DNA of 64,000 nt from Sipunculus nudus (GCA_026874595.1 CM049314.1:33428229-33492228); one strand, 5' to 3'; shown: positions 37,701-47,861, counted from the stretch's first letter. Notes: generated by a model from the letters alone, not told the origin. A program made the numbers and translations.

Positions 37701-40423
37701 TACCCTGGTTCACAGTCGTCTACAGCTTAGCTTCACCTTAGTATTAACAGCTGTCGCCTTCAAAGTGGTCGCCACACAAAGCCTACCCAGGCTGTCATAT
37801 CTCACCTACCTGGTAAGTAATTCTTGTAACAACTTAAACGGAGGTTACAATGAAGACACATAAGGCTTGATACACGGTTGGGGAGAGGAAAGAACTGCGT
37901 ATATATGAGTCTGTTTATCAAAATGAGTCTTGTTGCTGAGTGGACGAATGCTGGCCCAGAGAGAGTTAACTTACATGATCCCTTCCTATATGCTTATGTT
38001 CACAATGGGTGACTTATTCGCTAAAACACGTTACGGGGGATGCACCTAATTCGAATAGAGTATCAAGTTAAATGACGAGGATGTTTGAAACGCAACAGCA
38101 CAAAAATAAGAAATATGATGGTCAATGACTGGCACTAAAAGGGATAGCTGCGGGAGAGCAACTGATGGCGCCGTGTACTGTTTATTTGTATATATGTCGG
38201 ATTATGTCTATGCTTTATTCATATTTTAAAGTAAATTATTTAAAACCAGAATTCACATATACGTCAAGTATCCGATCTCAGTGTATCTGACCCTTGGTGA
38301 GGTCCAGAACGTTATATATTAAATATATATCAGCGGTTGGAATATTTTGATAATACTTGTATTAATATGTACTTATGATGTCTTATTTATAACTTGTGTC
38401 GGGGAGCAAGCCATTAAAACAAAGTCATGATGGTTAGCCTAATGACACACATACGCTTTTGACCTAGGCCAACAAAGATAGGGTTGTCAGGCATCGCGCG
38501 TCAATGTTAGCGCCCCCCCCCCCCCCCGCATCAAAAATGTTTATTTTAATGTTCAATAGAAACTTACAAATTTTTAGCTCCAGCCGCTCGGACATTTGTT
38601 TCAAGAAAATAAATAATACAATTTGATAAGATTTCCTTTGTTATGAAGTGCTTTACCTGTTTAGCATAACAAATCTGTAATTATTATGCTTTTCATTGAT
38701 CATATGACATTTTTATCGAAACTACAAAAAAGGTTAAAAAAGATATTGCCCTCGCGCACTGATTTATGAAAAAAAAATTGCATGAAAACTCAACATTTTT
38801 TTGGCTTAAGGCCATAACACTACTTAAGTCACATTTTACAAAAGACCCAGGGTTCTAACAAATAGGAAGTATACATTTTTTCTATGGTTTCGTAGTCACG
38901 TTACCTTTTAACTTTTTCTTCTCAAAACTGACATGGTATATTCCTACCAAGGCCTTTCATACTACGAAAAGATTTATCTTACGTAGGACTGTCACGTGCT
39001 GGCGACGATGGCGGTGGTTTCTATGATAACATTCTGGCACGGGGTACAGAGCAAGCTGATGAAGCGCCAGGAAGGAGAGACGCCAGTGGAGGACCATATC
39101 GCCCTGGCAACCCTCGCCGGGATCTACTTCATCTATAACATCGCCTTCTGCTTAAGACTCTGGTGCAAAGTAAGAATTCCATTACTTATATGCATATATT
39201 TCCTAAATAAATATAAGGTCTTATTTTACTTTCTTTGTAAAATGATATATATTCACGTACGCCAGTGGTTCCGCCAGATATGCCAGATACAAACTTTAAT
39301 CACCAATCTGAAAGAATATGCTATTTTATCTTTCTTTTCAAATGTCCATTTGTTATTTGCATATATAAATTATAAAAATAACATCAATATATATTCCTTT
39401 TTCAGCCTTACAAAAGGAGGAGGGAGATGAAAGCCAAAGAAGCACTTTACTTTGTAAGTTTTATTTCAATAAATACATGTGTACCTTACATTTATGTCAG
39501 ATACTTTCAATGAGCTTCGGAATATTTCCAGTTGTCGTCACTTTTCTATACACTAATATATAAAATACCTAGGCCGAATTTTCCCAAATATAGAACTCAA
39601 AATACCAAATAACATATGACGAACGAATTATAGGACGAAAACCTTCATCACTGAACAAAACAGGTTTTACTATAATAGGCCTAATTATTCAGGCCTAATT
39701 ATTCATGCCATCTTTTCAGTCTATTAGGTAGATCACTTGCTGAAGGCAAAATTGTATTGACACTTCTATTATATCATGTCACAAGAACCATAGGTTCATT
39801 TCTCCTATCGCCATGATAATTCAGACCAAACTAATTATTTTTATACTTCAAGTTTTAAAAAGTGCCTCGTAATCCATAAAAGTTCACCATTGAAGATAAT
39901 AAGAATGTATAAACAAAAGCACCATAAACGAGCATAATACTCCCGTCTTAGGTCTTGTGACCTCTGACCTCAATAATATGTGTGAATATTGCGTAGAATT
40001 AGGTGAGAAACTGTATTGATAAACATGTATATAGAGTTTTATGAATATACATAAGAATTTCGTTATGTCATTACCACCAATATCTGGTGACCCCTGAACT
40101 TATGAAATATGCGTGGAATTTACCTATAATCGAACTCGGCCGAGATATTCACTTGCTTTGTAGTTATGGTGAGTTTCGTGAAATCCATCGAAGTCCTGGT
40201 AAGTTATCGCGGCGACACTAAAAGTTGACAGACGGATGAACGGGCGAATAAACATTCAGGCTAATAAAATAGCGAGAGGCCTGTTCTTAAACAATTCATT
40301 AATTCAATTTATTTTTTGTAGGGACGATTAAGGATGAAATCTACACTAAAGAGCGCATTTTACGAGTCTTATGGAACAGAGGAAAGCGAATATACGGAGG
40401 AGGTGCAGTTAAAACCGGTTTAG
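20815..40423 (+). CDS. Pentameric ligand-gated ion channel subunit lacking the Cys-loop cysteines (14 exons)
   Basis: Predicted plasma-membrane channel subunit of the pLGIC superfamily, about 484 aa. Coding exons read by eye: 20835-20876 (ATG inside exon 20815-20876), 24257-24313, 24674-24733, 25394-25453, 25917-25973, 27041-27094, 28207-28260, 29392-29520, 31178-31372, 35406-35663, 37657-37812, 38987-39169, 39406-39453, 40322-40423 (TAG). All internal coding junctions are phase 0. Residues 1-128 are a hydrophilic extension; about 129-310 form the ligand-binding domain (FGEINTMKEHFEADV, KWREP, WSPHIIIDN, FPFDVQ). M1 is about 313-335, M2 about 343-363, M3 about 376-393 and M4 about 411-433. 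At the Cys-loop positions I see Glu and Leu instead of two Cys, with the FPFD core kept. M2 has 0' Arg and 9' Leu, followed by an LPRLSYLTYLD M2-M3 link, which is typical of the superfamily. The M3-M4 loop is only about 17 residues. Ligand and ion selectivity cannot be read: -1' is Ser and -2' is His. No signal peptide is visible at the chosen start, so a further 5' exon may be missing. Confidence 0.9.
21083..21284. repeat. AT-rich compound microsatellite
   Basis: Blocks of tatatata separated by ttaa, ending in (tatg)n. Intron 1 of the channel gene. Confidence 0.9.
21318..21930 (-). mobile_element. Family A element in inverse orientation, intron 1 of the channel gene
   Basis: The + strand starts with gcctgagctagagcgatcac, the reverse complement of the family A end. 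It then carries cagggcacaattcgcaattg and the body motif tccatggaaacctgaaatga in reverse. The ACGG tract is reduced to cctgtccggacgtcc. Confidence 0.65.
22482..22517. repeat. Perfect 16-bp hairpin with a 4-nt loop (intron 1)
   Basis: CTACCTTTCTGAAAAT, loop TACT, ATTTTCAGAAAGGTAG. No T-run follows; a terminator function does not apply in this animal context. Confidence 0.85.
23301..23616. mobile_element. Short element with CAGGGG-type ends (hAT-like MITE candidate), intron 1
   Basis: Begins CAGGGGCGGATACAGGAG and ends CTCTAAATCTACCCCTG, imperfect inverted ends of about 17 bp starting CAGGGG, as in many hAT elements. GC-richer than its surroundings. I see no clear 8-bp target duplication. Confidence 0.5.
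24257..24313 (+). CDS. Channel gene exon 2 (57-nt module of the N-terminal extension)
   Basis: Flanked by ctgtttgcag and GTAAGT. Phase 0 at both ends; encodes VTYFQIAGNDDSGTDPNVH, hydrophilic. An internal gcag|gtaatg could act as an alternative acceptor or donor. Confidence 0.7.
24674..24733 (+). CDS. Channel gene exon 3 (60-nt module)
   Basis: A T-rich tract and gtgtag precede it and donor GTTAGT follows. Phase 0 at both ends. Encodes 20 acidic, Ser/Thr-rich residues beginning MTPTQVEND. Confidence 0.72.
25394..25453 (+). CDS. Channel gene exon 4 (60-nt module)
   Basis: Acceptor tttattcccag, donor GTAAGT, phase 0 at both ends. Encodes 20 residues beginning VNCVDISDG, with one cysteine. Confidence 0.72.
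25917..25973 (+). CDS. Channel gene exon 5 (57-nt module)
   Basis: Acceptor cttgtcttgtag, donor GTAAAT, phase 0 at both ends. Encodes 19 residues, KTSINRGNTNASGDMNDST, with two potential N-glycosylation sequons (NAS, NDS) if this part is extracellular. Confidence 0.7.
26119..26656. repeat. Three (AT)n arrays in intron 5
   Basis: Pure AT tracts at 26119-26170, 26360-26409 and about 26605-26656, the last followed by (TG)n. Three long arrays within 540 bp suggest one duplicated ancestral tract. Confidence 0.92.
27041..27094 (+). CDS. Channel gene exon 6 (54-nt module)
   Basis: Acceptor tttgtctttcag, donor GTAAAT, phase 0 at both ends. Encodes AVQIGDSESTKHVIETEE, acidic. Confidence 0.72.
27294..27893. 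mobile_element. MITE-like element with GAGTCC-rich ends, copy 1 (intron 6)
   Basis: Left part (27300-27570) is dense in AAGTCC/GAGTCC hexamers. An AT-rich middle follows, then a right part (27768-27893) with cgagtcc repeats. Ends are roughly inverted: gatgtggtagagtcc on the left, gactcgagtcctgcatc-like on the right (gaactcgagtcctgcatc as read). Confidence 0.7.
28207..28260 (+). CDS. Channel gene exon 7 (54-nt module)
   Basis: Acceptor ctctcttcag, donor GTAAAC, phase 0 at both ends. Encodes VAIEMGEDAKLTIVEECR, leading directly into the first strand of the ligand-binding domain. Confidence 0.75.
28461..28893. mobile_element. MITE with 20-bp terminal inverted repeats (intron 7)
   Basis: The left end TAAAGGGGCCCAATCACCTA pairs with the right end TAGGTGATTGGGCACCTTTA, 19 of 20 positions matching as inverted repeats. 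Length is 433 bp, with no transposase. The flanks do not show an obvious long target duplication; a TA or TTA duplication is possible. Confidence 0.82.
29392..29520 (+). CDS. Channel gene exon 8 (start of the ligand-binding domain)
   Basis: Acceptor tttttttacag, donor GTGAGT, phase 0, 43 codons. Contains VIVHVTYLKFGEINTMKEHF and ADVLVKSKWREPLLD, the first strands of the pLGIC ligand-binding domain. The W-R-E-P motif is typical of this family in invertebrates. Confidence 0.9.
29939..30393. mobile_element. MITE-like element with GAGTCC-rich ends, copy 2 (intron 8)
   Basis: Left end tgatgtagtcaagtcc, right end ggactcgagtcctacatca, so the termini are an imperfect inverted repeat (TGATGTAG...CTACATCA). 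The AT-rich middle lacks protein. The right arm (30235-30390) has more hexamers than the left. Confidence 0.72.
30840..31080 (+). pseudogene. Two decayed partial copies of exon 9 with their 3' splice sites
   Basis: Copy a: acceptor cacgcag with exon-like sequence from 30868 to about 30908 (gagatttcaagcat...). Copy b: acceptor ctttcacag with exon-like sequence from 31035 to about 31077 (aagattccgagcattgagtg...), followed by an in-frame TGA where exon 9 has the Trp of EYW. Both match the start of real exon 9 at 31178; spacings are 167 and 143 bp. Flanking intron sequence is also shared by copy b and the real site. Confidence 0.8.
31178..31372 (+). CDS. Channel gene exon 9 (ligand-binding domain core, FPFDVQ)
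   Basis: Acceptor tctccttcccag, phase 0, 65 codons. Contains WSEYWSPHIIIDN and ends WDFPFDVQ. The last two codons (V, Q) are coding only if the donor is GC (cag|gcatga). A GT donor six bases earlier would remove VQ. The family motif FPFDxQ argues for the GC donor. Confidence 0.88.
32326..32457. repeat. Inverted repeat with ~26-bp arms (intron 9)
   Basis: The left arm TGCATCCAGCCCCAATTTTA (to 32351) pairs with the right arm taaaatttgaggctggttgc (32431-32457), with a 79-bp spacer and a few mismatches. It may be the end of a decayed foldback element. Confidence 0.65.
32480..32625 (+). repeat. (TAGTAA)n hexanucleotide tract 1, intron 9
   Basis: Interrupted agtaatagtaatag repeats end in a small palindrome (gagtaatacatattacttt). 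The reverse strand reads Ile-Thr or Tyr runs only because of the repeat. Confidence 0.9.
34300..34455 (+). repeat. (TAGTAA)n hexanucleotide tract 2, intron 9
   Basis: Same hexamer as at 32480, in four blocks separated by short unique sequence, 1.7 kb further along the same intron. Confidence 0.9.
34747..34790. repeat. (AT)n microsatellite, intron 9
   Basis: About 22 dinucleotides. Confidence 0.95.
35406..35663 (+). CDS. Channel gene exon 10 (end of ligand-binding domain, start of M1)
   Basis: Acceptor gtgattgacag, donor GTGAGC, 86 codons, phase 0. Starts DLTVVVMSDLP directly after FPFDVQ, includes the RACVARRPAYF pre-M1 motif, and ends within M1 (VYNLFVVT). Base composition is clearly more GC-rich than the surrounding intron. 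Confidence 0.92.
36060..37656 (+). repeat. Minisatellite of ~52-bp units, each carrying a 3' splice-site copy
   Basis: About 30 tandem units; the typical unit runs from TTCATTCTGTCCTGTTTGG through accatctgacgttttac to tttatttcttccacag. The first few units (36060-36300) are diverged. A four-unit block of about 208 bp at 36613-36820 is repeated at 36821-37029, so there is a higher-order duplication. The last unit's acceptor is the authentic one for exon 11. All in intron 10 of the channel gene. Confidence 0.95.
37657..37812 (+). CDS. Channel gene exon 11 (rest of M1, pore-lining M2)
   Basis: Acceptor tttcttccacag, donor GTAAGT, 52 codons, phase 0. Begins FILSCLAFVTFAV (M1), then M2 from the 0' Arg (residue 343) with 2' Gln, 6' Thr, 9' Leu, 13' Ala, then LPRLSYLTYL. 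The acceptor and first ~20 nt are the final unit of a long tandem array filling the end of intron 10. Confidence 0.92.
38987..39169 (+). CDS. Channel gene exon 12 (M3, short loop, M4)
   Basis: Acceptor cttacgtag, donor GTAAGA, 61 codons, phase 0. Encodes DCHVLATMAVVSMITFWHG (M3), a loop of about 17 residues (VQSKLMKRQEGETPVED), then HIALATLAGIYFIYN (M4). The loop is far shorter than in typical animal Cys-loop receptors. Confidence 0.9.
39406..39453 (+). CDS. Channel gene exon 13 (basic C-terminal tail)
   Basis: Acceptor ttcctttttcag, donor GTAAGT, 48 nt, phase 0. Encodes PYKRRREMKAKEALYF directly after M4. Confidence 0.75.
40322..40423 (+). CDS. Channel gene exon 14 (C-terminus and stop)
   Basis: Acceptor attttttgtag, phase 0, 33 codons plus TAG. 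Encodes GRLRMKSTLKSAFYESYG and a glutamate-rich end finishing VQLKPV. No AATAAA is seen within 1 kb downstream; one lies at 41716. Confidence 0.75.
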   Translation, partial: GRLRMKSTLKSAFYESYGTEESEYTEEVQLKPV

Positions 40424-41180
40424 CATATCGTGGCCACGTGTATGGATAAAGTACCATGCAACATACATATACTAGATCATGCCTGTATATATAACAGGAC
40501 GTGTACATATATACTGTATATCGAACACAATGTGCAACGCAGAAGAAAATAGAATATGTGACACGTGCATTTGCCTTGCCATCTGTCGGAAAATGCTGTA
40601 AAGTTTGCGCGGGTGGTGATTATAACAGAACAGTTTGAAACGCAATGTTTCTATAAGACACGCAGGCACATTGCTGTTGAATTTCCCAGAAATGGATTCT
40701 CACAGAGTTGGTTAGAAACCAATGCAATTTCAAATCAGAGTTGCTTATTACTCCTACAAAAGTATAAAAGAAGGAAACGCTAGCCAACGGTTGATTCGTT
40801 TACTAGGTGTAAAATACGCTCTTTGGGGCAGCGGAAAGATGGACCATATTCTGTACGTTGCAGGCATGCGCTGAAATACTTCATGTGAATGATACAACCG
40901 AAAAACAAACTAATATCCTCTTTACACAGCGATTAATCAACAGCATGCAGCATTGTGATGAATTCCCCGGCCAGGGGCCTGCATCGCGAATGTGTTTCCT
41001 GGGGAACACAAACACTGAAGACTGCCTGCGTTAACACACTTCGGCCACCTGCCGGTCAGTCAGACATTGCGCGACTGACTTATTGTAGGTATAATAGATA
41101 CCACTCAGATAATACAACCATATTTCAGTGTTCGTAATTATACGCAAAGTAACAGAAATTAAATATTTTATGGCCGACAA

Positions 41181-41237
<57 letters not shown>

Positions 41238-42540
41238 CACATACATAATTCAGCCATCAGTTAGTTTCTTAGATTTATTTTTATGTTTTCTTTTGTTACA
41301 CCCCTAAAGAAATCACCAAGGAACAATAGATAATGATATATACGGGGTGGTTCTAGGGCTTTGGGGAGGGGGTTTACCGTTTACATTGAGGAACTAATAA
41401 CCTAAAAAAATCCTCCATTCCTCCCGGACGAGTGTAGGTGGGATAGCCGTGACAACATATATATGGTTATAGCAATGCAGGAAAAGGTATTTTTATTTCG
41501 GGAGGGATGAGGGATCGACCTCCCACCGCTTCCCCCGCTAAGGTATTTTATTGGATATACACATATATACACCTTACAAAATCCACGTAAAATCAATAAT
41601 GATATCATGTTCCACGCAGTATTCACTTTGTAAAAATTATATTGAAATTTGTTCACGGAATGTTGGTCTTTTTATATTGAAGGTGTATTCATTTTCTTAT
41701 GTATTATATCACAAAAATAAATTATTATATACCAAAAGTATCAGCTAGGCAATCAGGCCTAACCAATTAATAACTGTTAGCATGTGTTCATGTTGATACA
41801 CCTTGCTACAGCTTTGTACATATATGTATATTATAAAGACTATACTATTGCCGGGACTAAAAGTATATCAGGCATTAACAGCTATACGTATGTCCAGGCT
41901 ATCATTTACATGCATGTATATCATATATGTTGGAGATGTATTACAGGGAATTTTGGAATAGGTTGGATAAATTAGCACAGTCGATTTACTTCTTATAAGA
42001 GTATTTGTCATGTGTATGTGCTGAAGGAATATTCAAATATATAACGATGTCGCACTTTGGTCATTGCAATTGTTTTGAATCCTTGACAGTAAAGATAACA
42101 TTCTTTGTAAATGAATTGAGCATTTGAGCACTCGTCCCTTCAACTGTGTACAGTGACGAAGAGCATAAACAGTCAAATTTAAAATGGCAACTACACCCAA
42201 TGTATCTGTTAAGAGTTAAGCATGGAGTTGTATACGTAAATAAGTCTTTCTTTCCGTGCATGCTAATAAAATGCCAGGAACTTGAGTGTTTAATGCCGAC
42301 ATTTATTTACACGGACATTAGCGATTCCTAATGATGAAATACAGGAAGTTTTGGCACATATACCCCTGATCAAAGTTGTAGAGTATCGAAAGTGTGGTCG
42401 ATACTCAAGGTAAGAGCAGCAATTGTTGGTTAATTCCATATATGTATTTATCATTTGTCTTAGTTTGAAATTAGCATGTTATCGGGGCTTATACAGAAAT
42501 AAACACGTTAACATATTATTTTTGTCTGTTCATTTATTAG
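40424..42540. other. Probable 3' UTR and intergenic sequence
   Basis: No gene is seen. A possible poly(A) signal AATAAA lies at 41716, but only after an (AT)n tract, so the end of the channel mRNA is not fixed. Confidence 0.4.
41187..41236. repeat. (AT)n microsatellite
   Basis: About 25 dinucleotides, 0.8 kb past the channel stop codon. Confidence 0.95.
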
Positions 42541-43095
42541 AACAAGTGATCCATGGGTCATGATGCTCAGCTGATATTTTTCGTTCTGGTTAACCAGAGG
42601 GCAGTGTACAAAAGCTCTGATTTGAGCGAATGAGGTCATGGTCACTTATTTATCCATGTGAGGTTAGACATTGGGTAGAGTCACTACGTGCGAAAATGGC
42701 ATTATTAAGCACCAATTATTATGATACTAAACATGTACTTCAGGTTTTAATTTAGCATGTAGCTTGCAAACTATAGGTCGCCATATCCTTCTTAAACTTT
42801 CTTAAACCCCCCCCCCCCCCGGAACTTCTTTTATATTAAGTAAGAAGTTCAACAATTACAATTTATGTCCTGAAGTATAGGGACTGGCACCGTGGTAGTT
42901 TGTCAATATCAGAAATACAGGTACAAAGTGTGAAAAAAAATTACCAGATAATTTATATACAAAACAATATATATACAAAGTTTCAGGAAACTAGACAAAG
43001 CAACAGATGAGAAACTGATACGGCTGGCGTCATTTGCTTGTCTCAAAATAGAGGAGTTAAAATTGAAAAAAAATACAGGTTTCGCCACCAATCTT
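42541..43095 (+). mobile_element. Family A element fragment
   Basis: Starts aacaagtgatccatgggtca like the other family A 5' ends, and carries the body motif ttcaggaaactagacaaagc / actgatacggc near 42985-43030. Broken by a C14 run at 42808; no terminal hairpin is seen. Confidence 0.55.
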
Positions 43096-43274
43096 CAGGG
43101 ATTTAAGTTTTAAATTATTTGTTTTATTATATACATTTACAAAGCGTAACATATCTAAGCATGTATGCTTAATCAAGGCGTTGTACTAATACTTAACCAT
43201 AAAAAAAATAAGATAGATAAAGTAGCATATAAATTATAAGTATACCAGAAAAAAATCATAAGAAACAACTTAAA

Positions 43275-43960
43275 TTTCGCTTTCCTAAATAAATAAGTCT
43301 TTGAATGACTCCTTAAACAGGTCAGCGTGTTTGAACAACGAACATTTAGTAGGAGTTTTTTTTCAAAAGTTTTGTTGCGGCAGCATTCGCCAATGCCCTG
43401 CGACCAAACGTGGATATATTCATTGATGGTTTAACGAGTAAACACTGATTACAAGATCTGAGAGCACGAGATTGTTGATATGGTGAAAACAGTTCACCAA
43501 CATATTTTGGCACACGATTATGCAATACATGGTATGTAATAAGACTGATCTTGTACGTGATACACTTACTTATTGGTAACCAGTGTACATCAATAAAAAG
43601 TGGTGTTATATGGTGAAACCTCTTTGCACCATATATAGCACGAGCTGAGCTATTTTGAACAGATTGTTATGTCTAGCAAGTAAGATGGTAGTCCAACTAT
43701 TAAAGAATTGCACGTCCAAACGTGACGTCATCGTGGCATGAACAAGCAGTAGAGTTGTCCTTTGAGAAAGATAACGCCTTATTTGAAATATATTATGTAT
43801 ATTGAAATATGCACTCTTCACGACGGAGTTGATATGAGGAATCATTGATAAATATTCATCAAAGATGACATCGAAGTTACGAACAGAAGTACCGGATGAG
43901 ATCTCGCCGTTACCAGTCTAGATACGGCAATTGCTCTTTTTTTCGTAGATTTTTTTAAAC
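43275..43960 (-). pseudogene. Second non-LTR retrotransposon fragment (reverse transcriptase C-terminus)
   Basis: The - strand reads VRNFDVIFDEYLSMIPHINS, then QIRRYLSQRTTLLLVHATMT, with later pieces in other frames (HHITPLFIDVHWLPISKCIT, FGRRALANAAA, SHSKTYLFRKA). This is the 3' end of a CR1/Jockey-like ORF2 and differs from the element at 7068-8110. Several frameshifts; no start or catalytic domain is left. Confidence 0.8.
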
Positions 43961-44479
43961 CTAGCATTTATCAAACAGAAAAAAAGAGGATGATCATCTT
44001 TCCTTACCGAAATTTCAGAGCATTTGATTAACCCAATTTTGATGAAAAACGCGGTAATCATGACTGACACTGACTCTTATCATTTCTGTTTGTAATTCTA
44101 ACCGGGGTATCCCTAAACCTTTTGATACCAGCACGAGTCCCTCTATGATGGGTAGCCGGAATTTTGTTCATTTCATAGAGACGTAACTTACTCATAACTT
44201 CTGCTGGCAATTTCAAGTCTGCAGCAGTCATTGATCCTCAGGGATCCTGCTTGTGTAATATGTTTCGCGATGGCACTGTTGTATATATAAACCGTGATCC
44301 AAACCTCCGTTGTGAAGGTTAGGCACATCAGGCAGAAGGCAATCGGAGGTTACACTTGAGTGAAAAACCATTCATGGTCACTGCTTAAATTCTCGGTGCA
44401 TTTCAGATGAAAACATTTAAATACCTCATATTTTCAATTATGTTCAACTCACAATAGCTGTATCCCTTCTGCAGCCTAA

Positions 44480-45200
44480 TTTGCTTTCATTTGGTAGTTT
44501 GGAAAATGACGTCACCGGTCTTCAGCAACTGATGACACTGTCCATGATCACTATGCAAAGCATGACTTATGGCAACCCATGTAATAATTATTAACAGGAT
44601 ACTTGAGCCTTTTGTATAAAATTAGTAATTATTCTGGGATGCGCAAACAAGCTCAATAACTCAGAGAAAAAAGGTTGCGGTCGCCTAAATTCAGGTTTCT
44701 AAAGTTTTTTTTAAAGAACCTCCCAGGATTAGAGTTAAAAGGTCCAACGGTTACGAACTATATATCTTGTTCAAGGACGGCCGTTCGCACCACAGATAAA
44801 ACATGATCGTTATAGCTCAGGAGATTTAGTCAACGAAAGACATTATAAACACACCAGATTTCAGGACACCAGGTGAACTGAAAGCACAGTAAGAAACTGT
44901 TAATATCGATGTAATTTGTGAGTCTCAAAATTAAAGGTAAAAGTGCATTAGAAGTAGAAAAAAATTCTTTTAGCTCTACCAGTCATCTGCAACTGCTACA
45001 ACTAGCCATGATCAATATATGTATTTAAAAGGTTTCAGGATACTAGATACAACCACAGCTGAAAAACTGACATGATTACGGTTGTCTGACAGTCCAAAAA
45101 ATATAAATATAAATCATAAAAATAAGTAAACAAGGGACCCATGGGTCACGGCGCTCAGCTGATCGTGATTGGACTATAAATGTTTCTCCACTGTGATACT
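44480..45200 (+). mobile_element. Family A fragments in a cluster
   Basis: 44520-44840 has the body and a decayed end (atcgttatagctcaggag). 44980-45095 repeats another body segment (ttcaggatactagatacaac). 45131-45170 is a fresh 5' end (gacccatgggtcacggcgct). The fragments are interleaved, so limits are approximate. Confidence 0.55.
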
Positions 45201-46489
45201 ATATCGAGTCAATAAAGCTTATGAATATCATGGACATGTTGGGCTATTATAAAGGAATGTAATGTAATATGTGATTAAATGATAAATGAAATTACCTGAC
45301 TGATGGATTAATAGAGTCAAATATAGTGGTTTATTTTTTTATTTATTTAGGAGGGGTTGAAAATTGTGATATATTTGAGCAAATATGAATGCAATGACAG
45401 CAGTAATAAGCAGTAGTAGAATGATGATAAGGCTATTTGTTGAAGGATCTAAAGTGTATGGTAGTCTGCAAGCTTTCAATTTGACAGATATGATGTTATG
45501 ATTAACTATGCTGATGAAGTGATTTATGAATTTGTGACTGTATGACACATTATCTCTTTAATCTTGAGAAGGTACATTATTTTGATCTGAATCATTTTTT
45601 TTATTTACAGGTTTTATAAATTTTTAATAAAAAAACCTGAAAATAAATGTTAAAGTATTAGAATTGTTGCAAAAGTTGCAATCATTATATATACAGAGTA
45701 AAAAACTGAAACTGTAAGTTAAAATATTAGAATTGATGCAAAAGTTGCAATCATCATATATCCAGACTGTATCTCATATTGGGTCATATTATGCATACAC
45801 ATATATTTTATTATTTTTAAATCAAATGTTTAAACTGAATTTAAAAGAAAATAATGCCACAACATGGAATCTACAAGAATATTCCTTGAATCACTTTTAA
45901 AAAGTTTTGCACATTGGAGTTTTCAGTACATGCTTAATTTTATTCACCAAAATAAAATAAAAGATTAAGTAAATTTGATAAAATAAAACATCTTTTCAAA
46001 TAAAGTATACACACTGTTGGTTGAATGAGGGACAAACAATATCATTGTGCTAATTACTATTCCAGTTTTAATTTGAATTAATAGTCAATTTCACACCTGG
46101 TGAAGTTTTTACTCTTCTGAAGTAAGTAATTACTTATCTCATGAACATCCACACTTTCATAGCAATACACCACTTTGTGGACACAATTAAATGTACACTT
46201 TAATCATTATATCCCTGGTGGTACAATACAAAATCTAAAATGTAGCATAGCCTAGAATAAGAATGAATCAAATACAGAAAATAATAACATTCATCTAGTT
46301 TATGCACCATCTGGGGGGGGGGGGGGGCAGTGCAGGGGCAGCCTGCTGGTAGTGGCCAAACTGACCCAAGGCAAGCTGCCTGGGGTGGGTTACATAATGC
46401 AAGTGAAGGCTGTACTACTAGGTGGGCTAGATGTAAACAACACTTGACATGGTGTATGAAAACATGAATAAAAGCTATTCCTTCCAATC

Positions 46490-47853
46490 AATTTCTTTGA
46501 AATTTCAGATTTTAAAAGATTAAATCCTTATGTATATATGCTGTGAAAATTAAATCAACAGTGCCAAAGTTGGACAAAATTTAAGGTATTGATTTTTTAT
46601 TTATGCTAATAACTTGAAAAATTTGCAAAAATCAGATCTAATTATGGGTAAACAATTGAATCTTGATTAAATAAAGTTATAATCCTGAAAAAAAGTCTCT
46701 AGGTTCAGCAATTCTCATGTTAGGTGAGTAAATATATTTCCTGATTTTTTTAAAAATTGCATTATGTTTTGGCCCATAACTTCAAAATAATACCCAATAC
46801 TGACCTAATTTTTGGCATGTTCATAGAAAATGTATGAAAGAATGTGAATACTAAATATGATCAAAAACAGATAAGTGGTTTATATTAGGCAGCCTTGAAG
46901 TGTAACAATGGCTTTTTTAGGGAAAACAGAGTTTTTTTCCCTTAATATCTCGAAGGAACGAACTCCTAATGACCCAATTTTCGGTATGGTAGGAGATTTT
47001 GGGGACATCTAAAATTATGCCAACAGCCTGGGGAGCATAGAGATGTGCACTGAATGACCTACAGTCATCAAAGTGGACTGCTTGACAATGTAAGGGAATA
47101 CAACAAGAGCCTCCAAAAAAATTCAATAACTAGCCTAATTGTGCAGCTTATATTTTCAAATATCAGAATTTAACAGATTAAATCCTTATGTATACATGCT
47201 GTGAATATTAAATCCACATTACTTACAGGAAAAACACGTGCCGTGGCCAAAGTTGGGCAAAATGTAAGGAACCAATTTTATAAAAAAAATTTAAAAAATT
47301 TAACAGATTTTGATCTAATTTTTGGTATACAATTAAATTTTGATTAATTAAAGTTGTATTACTGGAAAAAAGTCCCTACCTTTAACACTTTTGGTCTTAA
47401 GTGACCAAATATCTTCCTGATTTTTTACAAAGTCCATTATGTTTGGGTACATAACTTTTTTAAATTAAATAATACTGACTTAATATCTGGCATGTACATA
47501 GGAACTATATAGAGGAATATTCATGGTAAATATGAAGAAAACCAGATGAGTGGTTTTGATATTAGGCAGTCCTGAAGTGGGAAAATAGATTTCTAATAAA
47601 AAATTGAGGTTTTTCCTTAATATCTCGAAGGAATGAAGTCCTATTGACCCAATTTTCGGCATGGTAGGAGATTTTGGGGACATCTAACTGTATGCTGAAT
47701 TTCAGATTCGTAGGTCCAACGGTGTCAAAACGTGCCAGTCTTACGGACGGACATCCAGACGGACAGACGGACGGACGGCAAGACAGACGGACGGACGACG
47801 GACAATGGACCACGACTATAGCTCAGATGACTTATAGTCAGCTGAGCTAAAAA
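46490..47853 (+). mobile_element. ACGG-tailed element, family D, copy 2 (internal tandem duplication)
   Basis: Two successive copies of the family D body: 46490 to about 47010 and about 47120-47853. Only the second has the (ACGG)n tract (47740-47800) and terminal hairpin (47820-47849). The first stops shortly after tttcggtatggtaggagatt. Confidence 0.75.
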
Positions 47854-47861
47854 CAGGTGCC

